Shown here: one piece after another, positions 1-7,080 of the stretch
Position numbering within the stretch: the stretch's first letter is position 1
Layout: each line of letters begins with the position of its first letter
Assembly: GCA_021734705.1 (NCBI GenBank)
Contig: JAIPIJ010000001.1
Span: 1 to 47,034 of the forward strand
Length of the DNA: 47,034 bases
Direction: 5' to 3'
Source: Candidatus Peribacteraceae bacterium
Lineage (GTDB): Bacteria; Patescibacteriota; Gracilibacteria; JAHISY01
Notes under the pieces: generated by a model
The model's database searches: none
The model's input: the letters and a program-made list of their open reading frames with translations, nothing else
Told to the model about the DNA's origin: nothing
Translations under genes and position numbers: made by a program

Positions 1-63
1 GATCTTACCGGTTCCGGTTTTGCGAAACCTTTTGGCGGCGGACTTATTCGTTTTCAGTTTCAT
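1..63 (-). CDS. rpmI: 50S ribosomal protein L35, N-terminal part (cut by window edge)
   Basis: The first 21 codons of ribosomal protein L35 are visible on the minus strand; the rest lies outside the window. The peptide starts MKLKTNKSAAKRF and continues RKTGTGKI, the conserved basic N-terminus of L35, which binds 23S rRNA in the large subunit. The ATG lies inside the end of infC, so the two genes overlap by 20 nt. This is a tight version of the classic infC-rpmI(-rplT) operon and suggests translational coupling. Too little is visible to judge the C-terminus. Confidence 0.9.
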   Translation of the reverse strand, partial: MKLKTNKSAAKRFRKTGTGKI

Positions 64-628
64 TTTCGGGAGAGTTAGAAATTTTCTTTTTTTCCGGTTT
101 GAGAATCATAATCAGCTGGCGTCCCATTTTCTTCGGCAGCTCTTCAATCGAGGAGACTTCCTCGACGCGCCGGGCGAATTCTTTCATCTTATCTAGCGCG
201 AGGTCGAAGTGTACCATTTCACGCCCTTTGAATTGCAGGACTACGCGGAGCTTGTGGCCTTTTTCTAGGAAGTCACGGCCTTGCCGTACGCGTGTCTCGA
301 GATCACCTTCAGCAATGCGGACACCCAGTCGAATTCCTTTCATCTCTTTAGCTTTGCCGCTGGCTTTATTTTTGGACAGCGCTTTTTGCTGTTCGTACAT
401 CCACTTTCCGAAGTCGAGAATCTTAGCCACAGGCGGATTGACTTTCGGAGCGACGAGAATCAGATCGAGTTCCTCGGCTTTAGCCTTGGCGATCGCTTCT
501 GTCGTAGGCATTTTGCCTAGTTTTTCTCCGTCCGATCCAACCACGAAGACTTCGCGCGCGAAGATTCGCTCATTCATGATCGGGCGGGGTATCCGCACGG
601 CTGGCTTGTATCTCTTTCGAGGGGGCAA
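44..628 (-). CDS. infC: translation initiation factor IF-3
   Basis: IF-3 binds the 30S subunit, checks start-codon/initiator-tRNA pairing and prevents premature 50S joining. The 194-aa protein has the N-domain (about residues 15-85, with NERIFAREVFVVG), a Lys-rich linker and the C-domain (about 97-180) with FKGREMVH at 133-140. A 14-residue acidic/Asn tail follows and overlaps rpmI. No ATG lies near the expected N-terminus. The TTG at 628 is chosen because the basic N-terminus begins before the first internal Met (residue 18). An in-frame ATT lies 9 nt upstream, notable because AUU is the autoregulatory start of E. coli infC. First gene of an infC-rpmI operon. Confidence 0.96.
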   Translation of the reverse strand: MPPRKRYKPAVRIPRPIMNERIFAREVFVVGSDGEKLGKMPTTEAIAKAKAEELDLILVAPKVNPPVAKILDFGKWMYEQQKALSKNKASGKAKEMKGIRLGVRIAEGDLETRVRQGRDFLEKGHKLRVVLQFKGREMVHFDLALDKMKEFARRVEEVSSIEELPKKMGRQLIMILKPEKKKISNSPENETENE

Positions 629-650
629 AAAATAAATTAAAAGCCGCGAA

Positions 651-659
651 ATTTTAGCA
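651..659 (-). promoter_or_regulatory. extended -10 element of infC
   Basis: Reads TGCTAAAAT on the minus strand, the element that recurs throughout this window. Transcription would start near 644, leaving about 16 nt before the TTG start or about 7 nt before the in-frame ATT. No convincing -35 box. Confidence 0.55.
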
Positions 660-681
660 AAAACCTAGCAGCTGTCAAAAA

Positions 682-1593
682 TCATTTCCAAGTCAAGACC
701 CGCACGTTGCCGTGCTTACCGGTACGAAAAGTCAGTTCACCAAACTTTTTTTGTTTTCCGCCGTGGGAATTCTTGGCAAGCTCAATAATTTCGCTTACGT
801 GGAGCGCTTCAATTTTTTGCAGATTGCCGACCTCCCGGCAGTAAACTTCCCGGATGATCGCTTTGGCGACAGCTTGAGGTAAAGCACAGAATTCGGCTAA
901 GGGCAGGGATTTTTTGATTTCACTACGCCGCAAAAACTCTACCGCTAAGAGTGCGGCCAGTTCAGCACCTTCGCGGGCGTGGCGGGCTACGCGGAGGAAG
1001 GCTTCGCGGACGCGCGGATTAATCCTTTCCATTTCAGCGATAATCCTCAGGCGTACGAAATTGCGCGAATAAGTCGCATCATCATTAGTCGGATCGTGGA
1101 CGAACTTTAATCGGCGGCTTTTCGCATATTCGAATAAGCTCTTTTTAGTGGTTTCAAGTAAAGGTCGCCAGAGGCCATCGCGAAATTCCGCCATTCCTCC
1201 TAGACCAAGCAGTCCGGTTCCTCGGATCACATTGAGCAGCACGGTCTCGACTTGATCGTCAGCGTGGTGGCCCAGCGCAATCGCGTCAGCGCCGGTTTTT
1301 TTCGCTAAAGATTTCAGGAAGTAGTAACGCGCATCACGCGCATCAGCTTCGGATTTTAATTTTTTAGAGGCGCGTTTAGTAAAGTAAGGAAGCTTATATT
1401 TTTCTGCTAAATCAGCGACAAATTTTTGATGAGTGTTGGCATCGCGGTGAATCCGGTGGTTGAAATGGGCTACTCCGACTAGCTCAATCGGTGGCAGCTC
1501 ACAACCCAAAAACTTCCCCAATTTTTTCTTGGCGAGCAGGTCGAGGAGTGCGACCGAATCCACTCCGCCGGAAACAGCAACCAACACTTTCAC
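682..1593 (-). CDS. tilS: tRNA(Ile)-lysidine synthase
   Basis: TilS modifies the wobble C34 of the CAU-anticodon tRNA(Ile) with lysine, changing its reading from Met to Ile codons; it is essential. The N-type PP-loop ATPase motif SGGVDS is at residues 8-13, followed by the GHHADDQVETVLLN segment typical of the family. At 303 aa it has the catalytic domain plus a short helical part but lacks the full C-terminal domains of the 430-aa E. coli enzyme, as in many small-genome bacteria. It starts at GTG 6 nt after a TAAACT -10 box, so it is probably leaderless. Confidence 0.94.
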   Translation of the reverse strand: MKVLVAVSGGVDSVALLDLLAKKKLGKFLGCELPPIELVGVAHFNHRIHRDANTHQKFVADLAEKYKLPYFTKRASKKLKSEADARDARYYFLKSLAKKTGADAIALGHHADDQVETVLLNVIRGTGLLGLGGMAEFRDGLWRPLLETTKKSLFEYAKSRRLKFVHDPTNDDATYSRNFVRLRIIAEMERINPRVREAFLRVARHAREGAELAALLAVEFLRRSEIKKSLPLAEFCALPQAVAKAIIREVYCREVGNLQKIEALHVSEIIELAKNSHGGKQKKFGELTFRTGKHGNVRVLTWK

Positions 1594-1599
1594 GCTTGG

Positions 1600-1608
1600 A
1601 GTTTAGCA
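1600..1608 (-). promoter_or_regulatory. extended -10 element of tilS
   Basis: TGCTAAACT on the minus strand. Only 6 nt separate the hexamer from the GTG start, so the transcript should begin at or next to the start codon. Confidence 0.5.
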
Positions 1609-1630
1609 AATTTAGTTTTTTAAAAATTTA

Positions 1631-1639
1631 CGCTAAAAT
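1631..1639 (+). promoter_or_regulatory. -10 element of the 88-aa orphan gene
   Basis: CGCTAAAAT with 12 nt to the ATG at 1652. Predicted leader about 5 nt, no Shine-Dalgarno sequence. It lies back to back with the tilS promoter. Confidence 0.45.
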
Positions 1640-1651
1640 AACCACTTAAAA

Positions 1652-1918
1652 ATGGGCGAACCTGAGCCAAATCACGTTTTAGATTTACCATTGGGTTTAA
1701 TTTTTGATGAACAAGCTGACAGGGCTCGTGATGTTTGGCGCAGGATGGTTGTTAGGATTCTCAATCAGAATGGGCTTAAAGACGTAGACTCGCAAGTTCT
1801 CATTTCCAAAGAAGACCCTAACGAATTGGAAATTTACATTGATCTATCACAGAGGCAAGATGTACGCGGTAAAATTACTGAAGCAATTAAAGACTCTTTT
1901 TGGCATGAAGATATCTAA
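1652..1918 (+). CDS. conserved-looking small orphan protein, 88 aa
   Basis: No family recognised. The 88-aa product is acidic and mixed alpha/beta by eye, without signal peptide, membrane segment or cysteines. It begins MGEPEPNHVLDLPLG and has an amphipathic stretch (RARDVWRRMVVRIL) near residues 25-38. Divergent from tilS and convergent with cysS, ending 2 nt before the cysS stop. A proper -10 element and a full-length reading frame between two essential genes support a real gene; the function is unknown. Confidence 0.6.
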   Translation: MGEPEPNHVLDLPLGLIFDEQADRARDVWRRMVVRILNQNGLKDVDSQVLISKEDPNELEIYIDLSQRQDVRGKITEAIKDSFWHEDI

Positions 1919-1920
1919 GC

Positions 1921-3378
1921 TTAAGCCCTATTTTTCAGGAGCTGATTGCCGTCAGCCGTATCTTCTATATCAAAACCCAGCTTGAAAATTTGGTCACGGA
2001 GCTCATCTGATTTTTTGAAGTCTTTAGCTGCTCGCGCGGCGGCTCGTTCGTCGAGTAATTTTTGCAGTTCGGGAGTAATTTTGACTTCGTTATTTTCCTG
2101 ATGCGCGAGATCCAGCCCAAGCACTTCATCGAATTTATTGAACGTGGCTTGATTCGCTTTCGGCGATCTAGCGTATTCCCAAGCAGCTGCGAGCGCCCGC
2201 GGGGAATTGAGATCATCAGCGAGAGCTTCGCTGAACTGATCGACTGCCTTTTGATCGACCTTGCCCTTTGGACCAGCTTTCTGGAATTCGTTACGTAGTT
2301 TCTTGAGTGAGCTCTGGGCATTCTCAAGCGCTTCGAAAGTGAAGTTTAATTTGCCGCGGTAATTGGAATTCAAACAGAAATAACGGAAGGCGAGTGGTTC
2401 AATTCTTTTCCTCTCGAGATCAGCGAGCGTGAAAAGATTACCTAGCGATTTACTCATCTTGCCGCCGTCGACCGTGAGAAATTCGTTGTGCAGCCAGAAA
2501 TTCACAAACTTCTTGCCGGTCGCCGCCTCGCTCTGAGCGATTTCGTTTTCGTGATGTACTGGGATGTGGTCGACTCCGCCCGTGTGAATGTCGATAGCAG
2601 CAGGTAGTTTATAGTTGGTAGTTTGTAGAATTTCTGGTGCGAGGTATTTCAAGCTCATCGCGCTACATTCCAAATGCCAACCCGGGAAACCGGCGAGTTG
2701 CTGGTTGCTGGTTGCGGGTTGCTGGTCCGACAAATCTTTGCCAGTTGCGATATCCCAGCGGAGGATGTGATTAGCATTTTCACCGACACAGAATTTCCAC
2801 AGCGCGAAATCAGCAGGATTATTTTTTTCAGACTTTACTGCCACGCGTGCCCCGGCCTCTTTTTCTTCGGCTTTTTGGCCGGACAGCTCGCCGTAATTTT
2901 TAAACTTACCTGTGTCAAAATAAATCCCGTCGGAGGTTTCGTAAGTAAATCCCTGTTCTGCTAATTTCTTAATTAGTTCAACTTGCTCGGTGATATGTTC
3001 GCTAGCTCGCGGCAGATACTTAGGTTTTTTGATATTTAATTTATCGAGATCCACCAAAAATTCTTTTTCGTATTTGCGGGCGATCTCAAGTGGGGAGACT
3101 TTTTCCTTGGCGGCAGACTTCTCGAGTTTATCTTCTCCAGAATCGGAATCGCTAGTCAGATGGCCGACATCAGTAACATTCATCACGTTCTCCACCTCGT
3201 AACCCCAAAATTCGAAACTGCGGCTGAGCAGATCGGCGAAGATGAAGGCGCGGAAATTGCCGATGTGTGGGCTCGCGTACACCGTCGGTCCGCAGGAGTA
3301 AATTTTGACGCGGCCTTTTTCGAGCGGCTCAAAAACCTCTTTCTTGCGGCCGAGCGAATTAGTGAAACGAATTAACAC
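1921..3378 (-). CDS. cysS: cysteinyl-tRNA synthetase with two repeat-derived insertions
   Basis: Class I aminoacyl-tRNA synthetase charging tRNA(Cys). The zinc ligand Cys29 (SCGPTVY), HIGN (38-41), the GWHLECSAM zinc motif, HHENE and KMSKS (about 304-308) are all intact. At 485 aa it is slightly long. Two extra peptides flank the ECS motif: about residues 217-229 (QQPATSNQQLAG) and 251-259 (LQTTNYKLP). Their DNA is made of 7-nt units like those found between genes elsewhere in the window, so they look like in-frame repeat insertions. The GTG start lies 7 nt after a TGCTAAAAT element and is probably leaderless. Confidence 0.95.
   Translation of the reverse strand: MLIRFTNSLGRKKEVFEPLEKGRVKIYSCGPTVYASPHIGNFRAFIFADLLSRSFEFWGYEVENVMNVTDVGHLTSDSDSGEDKLEKSAAKEKVSPLEIARKYEKEFLVDLDKLNIKKPKYLPRASEHITEQVELIKKLAEQGFTYETSDGIYFDTGKFKNYGELSGQKAEEKEAGARVAVKSEKNNPADFALWKFCVGENANHILRWDIATGKDLSDQQPATSNQQLAGFPGWHLECSAMSLKYLAPEILQTTNYKLPAAIDIHTGGVDHIPVHHENEIAQSEAATGKKFVNFWLHNEFLTVDGGKMSKSLGNLFTLADLERKRIEPLAFRYFCLNSNYRGKLNFTFEALENAQSSLKKLRNEFQKAGPKGKVDQKAVDQFSEALADDLNSPRALAAAWEYARSPKANQATFNKFDEVLGLDLAHQENNEVKITPELQKLLDERAAARAAKDFKKSDELRDQIFKLGFDIEDTADGNQLLKNRA
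2602..2628 (-). repeat. heptanucleotide array inside cysS (second insertion)
   Basis: On the minus strand the DNA repeats with period 7 (units such as CTACAAA and CTATAAA). It encodes LQTTNYKLP just before the conserved DIHTGG motif. The same unit type occurs just upstream of tRNA-Val. Confidence 0.7.
2695..2728 (-). repeat. heptanucleotide array inside cysS (first insertion)
   Basis: On the minus strand the DNA consists of 7-nt units CAACCAG, CAACCCG and CAACTCG. It encodes a Gln/Ala/Thr-rich loop just before the FPGWHLECSAM motif. Normal CysS has only a few residues here. Confidence 0.75.
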
Positions 3379-3385
3379 GCGAGAA

Positions 3386-3394
3386 ATTTTAGCA
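3386..3394 (-). promoter_or_regulatory. extended -10 element of cysS
   Basis: TGCTAAAAT on the minus strand with 7 nt to the GTG start of cysS; predicts a leaderless mRNA. Confidence 0.55.
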
Positions 3395-3407
3395 CGCGAT
3401 TTTTGTC

Positions 3408-3438
3408 TTGAGCTGATTGGCTATGATCGACTTATAAT
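3408..3438 (+). promoter_or_regulatory. candidate promoter of the structured RNA region
   Basis: A consensus -10 box TATAAT (3433-3438) with a weak TTGAGC (3408-3413) 19 nt upstream. Predicted transcription start near 3445. A second possible start lies further in, after the AT-rich palindromes at 3481-3514, so the 5' end of the RNA is uncertain. Confidence 0.4.
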
Positions 3439-4386
3439 CCAAGACCATCATTTAATCAGTTAAAAATCGGAGACCAGGACAATAGATTTTTGTATCTATT
3501 TAAATAGCTATTTAAATATATATTTCCATCCAAAGTGGAGCAAAAATATTGTTCGGCTATGTTTTACCTACTTTGTCGAATTCATTAGAATCTCGTGGAG
3601 CTTGGGTGCAGCTATCCGACTTTTGGATCGGCTGAACTCACTCCTTGACAGGTTGGCGATTAATTTAAAAAAGTTTTGCCGGGCCGCGGGAAATGCAGGG
3701 GAGAGATACTCTCACTCTTTTATTTTCCTCGGCTCGGCAGAACGTCTGGTTCATCTGTCGGGCACCGTTTGCCCTCATCTCTAGAGGGAGATTCTGTATC
3801 CCTGCAACGATGTTGCGGGTCGAAAGAAAGGAATTCTATGGAGTGATGTTCCTAGGTATCAGCGGACGGGTATAGCCCACGAAGGTCCGCTGATTGGTGG
3901 TCGTACCCTATATTGGTACGGCTTGGTTTATTAACAGGCTGGAGAAAGGCCGAAGTGCTTGGTGCTCCAGTCGCATATCGCTCAAGACCATAATGAGTGA
4001 TATTTCCAACTCCACCTCGTGCATCTCGTCTTATCTTCTTAACGAGGACGGACTAAACCTTTTCTCTTTCCATCCACTCCAACTTTGAAGCCCAATTTGA
4101 GCGTCAAATTTCGACGCTCCGTTTGAATGCTCGGTGGGTGAGCGTTAGGGGAAAATCATGAAGTCTATTTAGGGCTCCCTTCTGCCCGAAAAAAGAAGGG
4201 CCGACCGTGTTCCAATCCCGGTGGATCACGGAACTATCGGAACGTCCGGGAAAGCTCCCTCCATCCTTTGGAAAGATGGTAGGGATAAACGATTCCGCCT
4301 CCAGACCCACCCACCCGTTTTTTATCGTCACGATTTTAATCGTGGTGGGTGGGCGTTTCAGAGAACCTCAAAGAGGAGATGAGAAG

Positions 4387-4503
4387 TTGAAGAAGTACAG
4401 CGGTTCCTGCGACTCCGTCCTGGTCGTTCCCGTGCTCCCCAGCACCTGTGACCGCCTGAACATTTCCCAGTTCGGCGGGCTGGGCGTGCGCGTCGAAATC
4501 TAA
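4387..4503 (+). CDS. small ORF (38 aa) inside the structured RNA region
   Basis: Begins at TTG 8 nt after a strong AGAGGAG ribosome-binding site, one of the few clear ones in the window. The peptide starts MKKYSGSCDSVLVV and ends GLGVRVEI, with two cysteines. Third codon positions are almost all G or C, unlike the neighbouring genes, which may reflect RNA structure constraints or a foreign origin. The ribosome-binding site overlaps a small CCTC/GAGG hairpin at 4366-4376 that could mask it. It lies just upstream of the terminator hairpins. A protein function is not recognisable, and the ORF could be chance within a G+C-rich RNA. Confidence 0.35.
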   Translation: MKKYSGSCDSVLVVPVLPSTCDRLNISQFGGLGVRVEI

Positions 4504-4564
4504 GGCCATCGCCTTATACCACCCCGCGGGAAAGCGGGGCCGCACAAATTAACGTCAACCCTTT

Positions 4565-4611
4565 CCGGTGGCGCTTGGATTAAACCCCTTGCGCCACCGG
4601 CTCTCTTTTTT
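4565..4611 (+). terminator. strong intrinsic terminator of the structured RNA
   Basis: Perfect 10-bp stem CCGGTGGCGC (4565-4574) with 4591-4600, a 16-nt loop, then a T-rich tract ending in six Ts. Directly preceded by further hairpins at 4502-4515 and 4522-4539. Confidence 0.85.
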
Positions 4612-4669
4612 AATTAAATTTGAATTCTGCCACCTGATGCGCTAAAAGGAGATTTTGTAAATTTTCACC

Positions 4670-4972
4670 ATGGATCAAACGGAACAAAAACTATATCTAG
4701 AAATTCATTGCTGGGGGCTAGAGGTCTCGCAAATGATGGATAAAATTAGGGAGGCTGTTGGAAAACTTAATGATCTTGAAATTCAGGGTGAAATAACAAA
4801 ACGCAGCTTGGAGGATATAGGCCCTTCGGAAAATCGAACGGTATTTCAGGTTTACATAACTAGGAAAACTTCAGCGGCAGAGAATCTCCAGCTTGTCGAT
4901 ATTCTGCAAAAAACTGGGCGGATGATAGTACTTTGGGTAATGTGCCACCCGGTCAAAGATTCTGCGATCTAA
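4670..4972 (+). CDS. small orphan protein, 100 aa
   Basis: No family recognised. Starts MDQTEQKLYLEIHCWG; soluble, two Cys, no signal or membrane segment; mixed alpha/beta by eye with an amphipathic helix near residues 18-35. An AAGGAG sequence at 4647-4652 is too far from the ATG (17 nt) to be an ideal ribosome-binding site. It follows the RNA terminator and overlaps the end of the convergent 123-aa gene by 4 nt. Confidence 0.55.
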   Translation: MDQTEQKLYLEIHCWGLEVSQMMDKIREAVGKLNDLEIQGEITKRSLEDIGPSENRTVFQVYITRKTSAAENLQLVDILQKTGRMIVLWVMCHPVKDSAI

Positions 4973-5340
4973 GCATCTATTTCTGGCGGGTAGTCAACAT
5001 CACTTGTTGTAGTGACTAACTTAGGAACATTCTCATCACTGCCAATCTTGGGCGGTAAGCCTCTTTTCAATATTTGATCTAAGCCTCTACGGCCTTGATT
5101 TGATAGCAGCAAACCAGCCAAAACTTCGCTAGTGATGGGTTCGCCATTATCCTGTATCGTAAAAAGTTTTGCTGCTGCTTCAGGTTGTCCACAAACGCGT
5201 ACATACAAGATGAGATATCTAACTCGCTCGCGCAATCGTGCTAAAAGGCTCGGTCTTTCTTCGTGGACTTCAGTTCCTGGCTGGTTTTTAAGTGCAGCAA
5301 TCACCTCTTTCGGTCCGGCATTTATGATATCCACAGACAT
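4969..5340 (-). CDS. small orphan protein, 123 aa
   Basis: No family recognised. The N-terminal half is helical (PKEVIAALKNQ, then a basic stretch LLARLRERVRYLILYVRV), the C-terminal half is acidic and Pro/Thr-rich (SDVDYPPEIDA). No signal peptide. The leader is A+T-rich without a Shine-Dalgarno. It follows the 66-aa gene in the same direction 36 nt downstream, so the two may be co-transcribed. Confidence 0.55.
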   Translation of the reverse strand: MSVDIINAGPKEVIAALKNQPGTEVHEERPSLLARLRERVRYLILYVRVCGQPEAAAKLFTIQDNGEPITSEVLAGLLLSNQGRRGLDQILKRGLPPKIGSDENVPKLVTTTSDVDYPPEIDA

Positions 5341-5376
5341 TTAAAAATATTAAATGTGCTTATATCTCGAGGCGGC

Positions 5377-5577
5377 TTATTGTTCGGCATCATCATGACT
5401 GCTTATTTCCGCACATCGCTCAGGAGACACTCCTTGTAAATTATTTACCATAAATCTCATTGCCGCTCTCACAAATTTTCTGACTTTTATCCCAAAAGTT
5501 TCCTTCCGATCGGGCTTAAATGAAATAACACACTCTGTGCCGTTTGGTGGATATACTGAAATTTTAGGCTCTGACAT
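5377..5577 (-). CDS. small orphan protein, 66 aa
   Basis: Function unknown. The 66-aa product starts MSEPKISVYPPNGTECV, is basic in the middle (RKETFGIKVRKFVRAAMRF) and ends acidic. A TATAAT box lies 16 nt before the ATG; the leader ends TTTTTTAAAA directly before ATG, a leader shared with two other small orphan genes here (15453 minus strand, 33701 plus strand). Confidence 0.5.
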   Translation of the reverse strand: MSEPKISVYPPNGTECVISFKPDRKETFGIKVRKFVRAAMRFMVNNLQGVSPERCAEISSHDDAEQ

Positions 5578-5593
5578 TTTTTAAAAATTAAAG

Positions 5594-5599
5594 ATTATA
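5594..5599 (-). promoter_or_regulatory. -10 box of the 66-aa orphan gene
   Basis: TATAAT on the minus strand, 16 nt from the ATG. No clear -35 box. Confidence 0.4.
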
Positions 5600-5642
5600 A
5601 TTTTAAAACTGTAAAACCAATAAGTCAAACTAGCCTTACCCG

Positions 5643-5651
5643 TGCTAAAAT
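5643..5651 (+). promoter_or_regulatory. extended -10 element of purA
   Basis: TGCTAAAAT, 10 nt before the ATG at 5662. Predicted leader of about 3 nt. An in-frame TTG at 5653 would fall before or at the transcription start, which favours the ATG. Confidence 0.55.
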
Positions 5652-5661
5652 CTTGTCCGTT

Positions 5662-6927
5662 ATGAAAAATACCCTAACCGCTGTTCTCGGCCTCAACTGG
5701 GGTGATGAGGGCAAAGGCAAGCTCGTCGATATCCTCGCTGGCAAGATGCAGTTCGTCGCTCGCTTCGGCGGCGGAGCGAATGCTGGGCACACGATCGTGG
5801 TTGATGGCCAAAAAGTCGTGCTACACCAATTGCCTTCAGGCGTGCTGCATCCGCAGACGAAGAACGTGATTGGCAACGGCTGCGTCGTGCACTTGCCGAC
5901 TTTGATTGAGGAGATGGAGGAATTAGAGAAGTTGGGCGTGAAATTAACTAATCGGCTTTTTGTCTCTGACCGGGCGACTATCCTTTTCGATTTTCACAAA
6001 GAACTCGATGGCTTGGCAGAGAACAAGCTTGGCGACAAGAAAATTGGCACTACGAAACGGGGGATCGGCCCGGCTTATTCTGACCGGGTGAACCGCAAGA
6101 GTATTCGGCTCGGCGATTTAGCTAATCCAGAAAAATTCGCCGAAAAACTCCGCGCGCGCTTGGAAGAAGTGAATGCGCTTGAGGGCATGCCGTTTAAGTT
6201 TGATGTCGAGCGCGAGCTGACACTTTACGTCGATTTGGCCGAGCGCTTGGAGGGAATGATAGCCGATACTTCCGAGATTCTGCAGGCGGCGATAGCGGAT
6301 GGGAAGACTGTGCTGGCTGAGGGAGCACAGGGTTCGATGCTGGACGTCGATTTCGGGACTTTCCCATTTGTAACCAGTTCGACGACTACTGCCGGGAATA
6401 TCTTCTCAGGACTAGGCATTGCCCCACAAAATCTCGAATCAATCGGAGTCGCCAAGGCCTACACGACCCGTGTCGGTGCTGGGCCATTCCCGACGGAGCT
6501 CGACAATGAATTGGGAGAAAAGATTCGCCAGACTGGAGCAGAGTTTGGCGCGACTACGGGCCGACCGCGTCGTTGCGGTTGGATGGATTTGGTCGCAACT
6601 CGCTTTGCCGCACGGCTGAATGGAACGACTGCGATCAATCTGACTAAACTTGATGTTCTAAATGAATTAGAAGAAATTCAAGTTTGCACGAAGTATCTGC
6701 TGGACGGTGAGGAAATTTCAGGACCGCCAGCGACAGTAGAGGATTACAAGAAAATCGAACCGGTTTTCGAGACTTTACCAGGCTGGCAAGCGGATACTTC
6801 TGCAGCGCGCAAGATTTCAGATCTGCCAAAGAATGCGCAGGACTATATCAAATTCATCGAAAAATATTTAGGTGTGCCAGTGAAGTGGGTTGGTGTGGGA
6901 GTCGAGCGCGAGGCGATGGCTGTGTAG
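5662..6927 (+). CDS. purA: adenylosuccinate synthetase
   Basis: Converts IMP, aspartate and GTP to adenylosuccinate, the first committed step to AMP. From the ATG the protein is 421 aa, the usual length. The GTP-binding loop GDEGKGK is at residues 14-20, followed by GGANAGHTI and, later, GPAYSDR, QGSMLDVDFGTFPFVTSS and TTGRPRRCGW, all family signatures. The 3-codon-longer TTG start is unlikely given the -10 position. Monocistronic, followed by a heptanucleotide array and tRNA-Val. With purC and purE in this window it shows de novo purine synthesis. Confidence 0.97.
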   Translation: MKNTLTAVLGLNWGDEGKGKLVDILAGKMQFVARFGGGANAGHTIVVDGQKVVLHQLPSGVLHPQTKNVIGNGCVVHLPTLIEEMEELEKLGVKLTNRLFVSDRATILFDFHKELDGLAENKLGDKKIGTTKRGIGPAYSDRVNRKSIRLGDLANPEKFAEKLRARLEEVNALEGMPFKFDVERELTLYVDLAERLEGMIADTSEILQAAIADGKTVLAEGAQGSMLDVDFGTFPFVTSSTTTAGNIFSGLGIAPQNLESIGVAKAYTTRVGAGPFPTELDNELGEKIRQTGAEFGATTGRPRRCGWMDLVATRFAARLNGTTAINLTKLDVLNELEEIQVCTKYLLDGEEISGPPATVEDYKKIEPVFETLPGWQADTSAARKISDLPKNAQDYIKFIEKYLGVPVKWVGVGVEREAMAV

Positions 6928-6928
6928 G

Positions 6929-6998
6929 TGGTTACTAGTTTCTGGTTACTAGTGGCTAGGTTTTTTTATAAACTGATAACTATAAACTATATACTAAA
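6929..6998 (+). repeat. two adjacent heptanucleotide arrays before tRNA-Val
   Basis: 6929-6960 has a 7-nt period of GGTTACTAG-like units and 6970-6998 a second flavour (AACTATA-like units). The second ends one base before the tRNA. It resembles the DNA inserted in cysS at 2602-2628. Confidence 0.65.
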
Positions 6999-6999
6999 T

Positions 7000-7076
7000 G
7001 GGCAATTAGCTCAGCTGGTTAGAGCGTTCCGTTCACATCGGAAAGGTCGCAGGTTCAAGTCCCGCATTGCCCACCA
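7000..7076 (+). tRNA. tRNA-Val (anticodon CAC)
   Basis: Complete cloverleaf with acceptor GGGCAAT/ATTGCCC, discriminator A and encoded CCA. The anticodon arm is TTCCG-TTCACAT-CGGAA, giving CAC, which reads GTG. T-loop GTTCAAGTC. The only tRNA in the window without a palindrome at its 3' end. Confidence 0.95.
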
Positions 7077-7080
7077 TTAA

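Larger units (their letters stand above)
3445..4611 (+). ncRNA. candidate large structured non-coding RNA (about 1.1 kb, class unknown)
   Basis: This 1.2 kb gap holds no recognisable protein but many stable hairpins. Examples: ATCAGCGGAC 3858-3867 with 3885-3894 (10 bp); CGTACC 3902-3907 with 3915-3920; CTGGAG 3939-3944 with 3965-3970; a 10-bp stem 3975-3984 with 3994-4003 using one G-U pair; GAGCGTC 4099-4105 with 4113-4119; CCCTTCT 4177-4183 with 4194-4200; CCCTCCATC 4257-4265 with 4275-4284 (one bulge); CCCACCCACC 4306-4315 with 4344-4353; CCCCGC 4522-4527 with 4534-4539. TGCAGGG near 3694 can pair with CCCTGCA near 3800 as a long-range stem. It ends in a strong terminator. I see no RNase P, tmRNA, SRP, group I or group II core motifs. 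Similarity to large RNAs such as OLE, GOLLD or ROOL cannot be judged by eye. Confidence 0.55.

Noticed and set aside
3602-4545. Several open frames of 60-98 codons on both strands in the structured RNA region
   Set aside because: They lack ribosome-binding sites, conserved motifs and consistent codon use, and run through perfect hairpins. Only the short TTG ORF at 4387 has a credible start signal.
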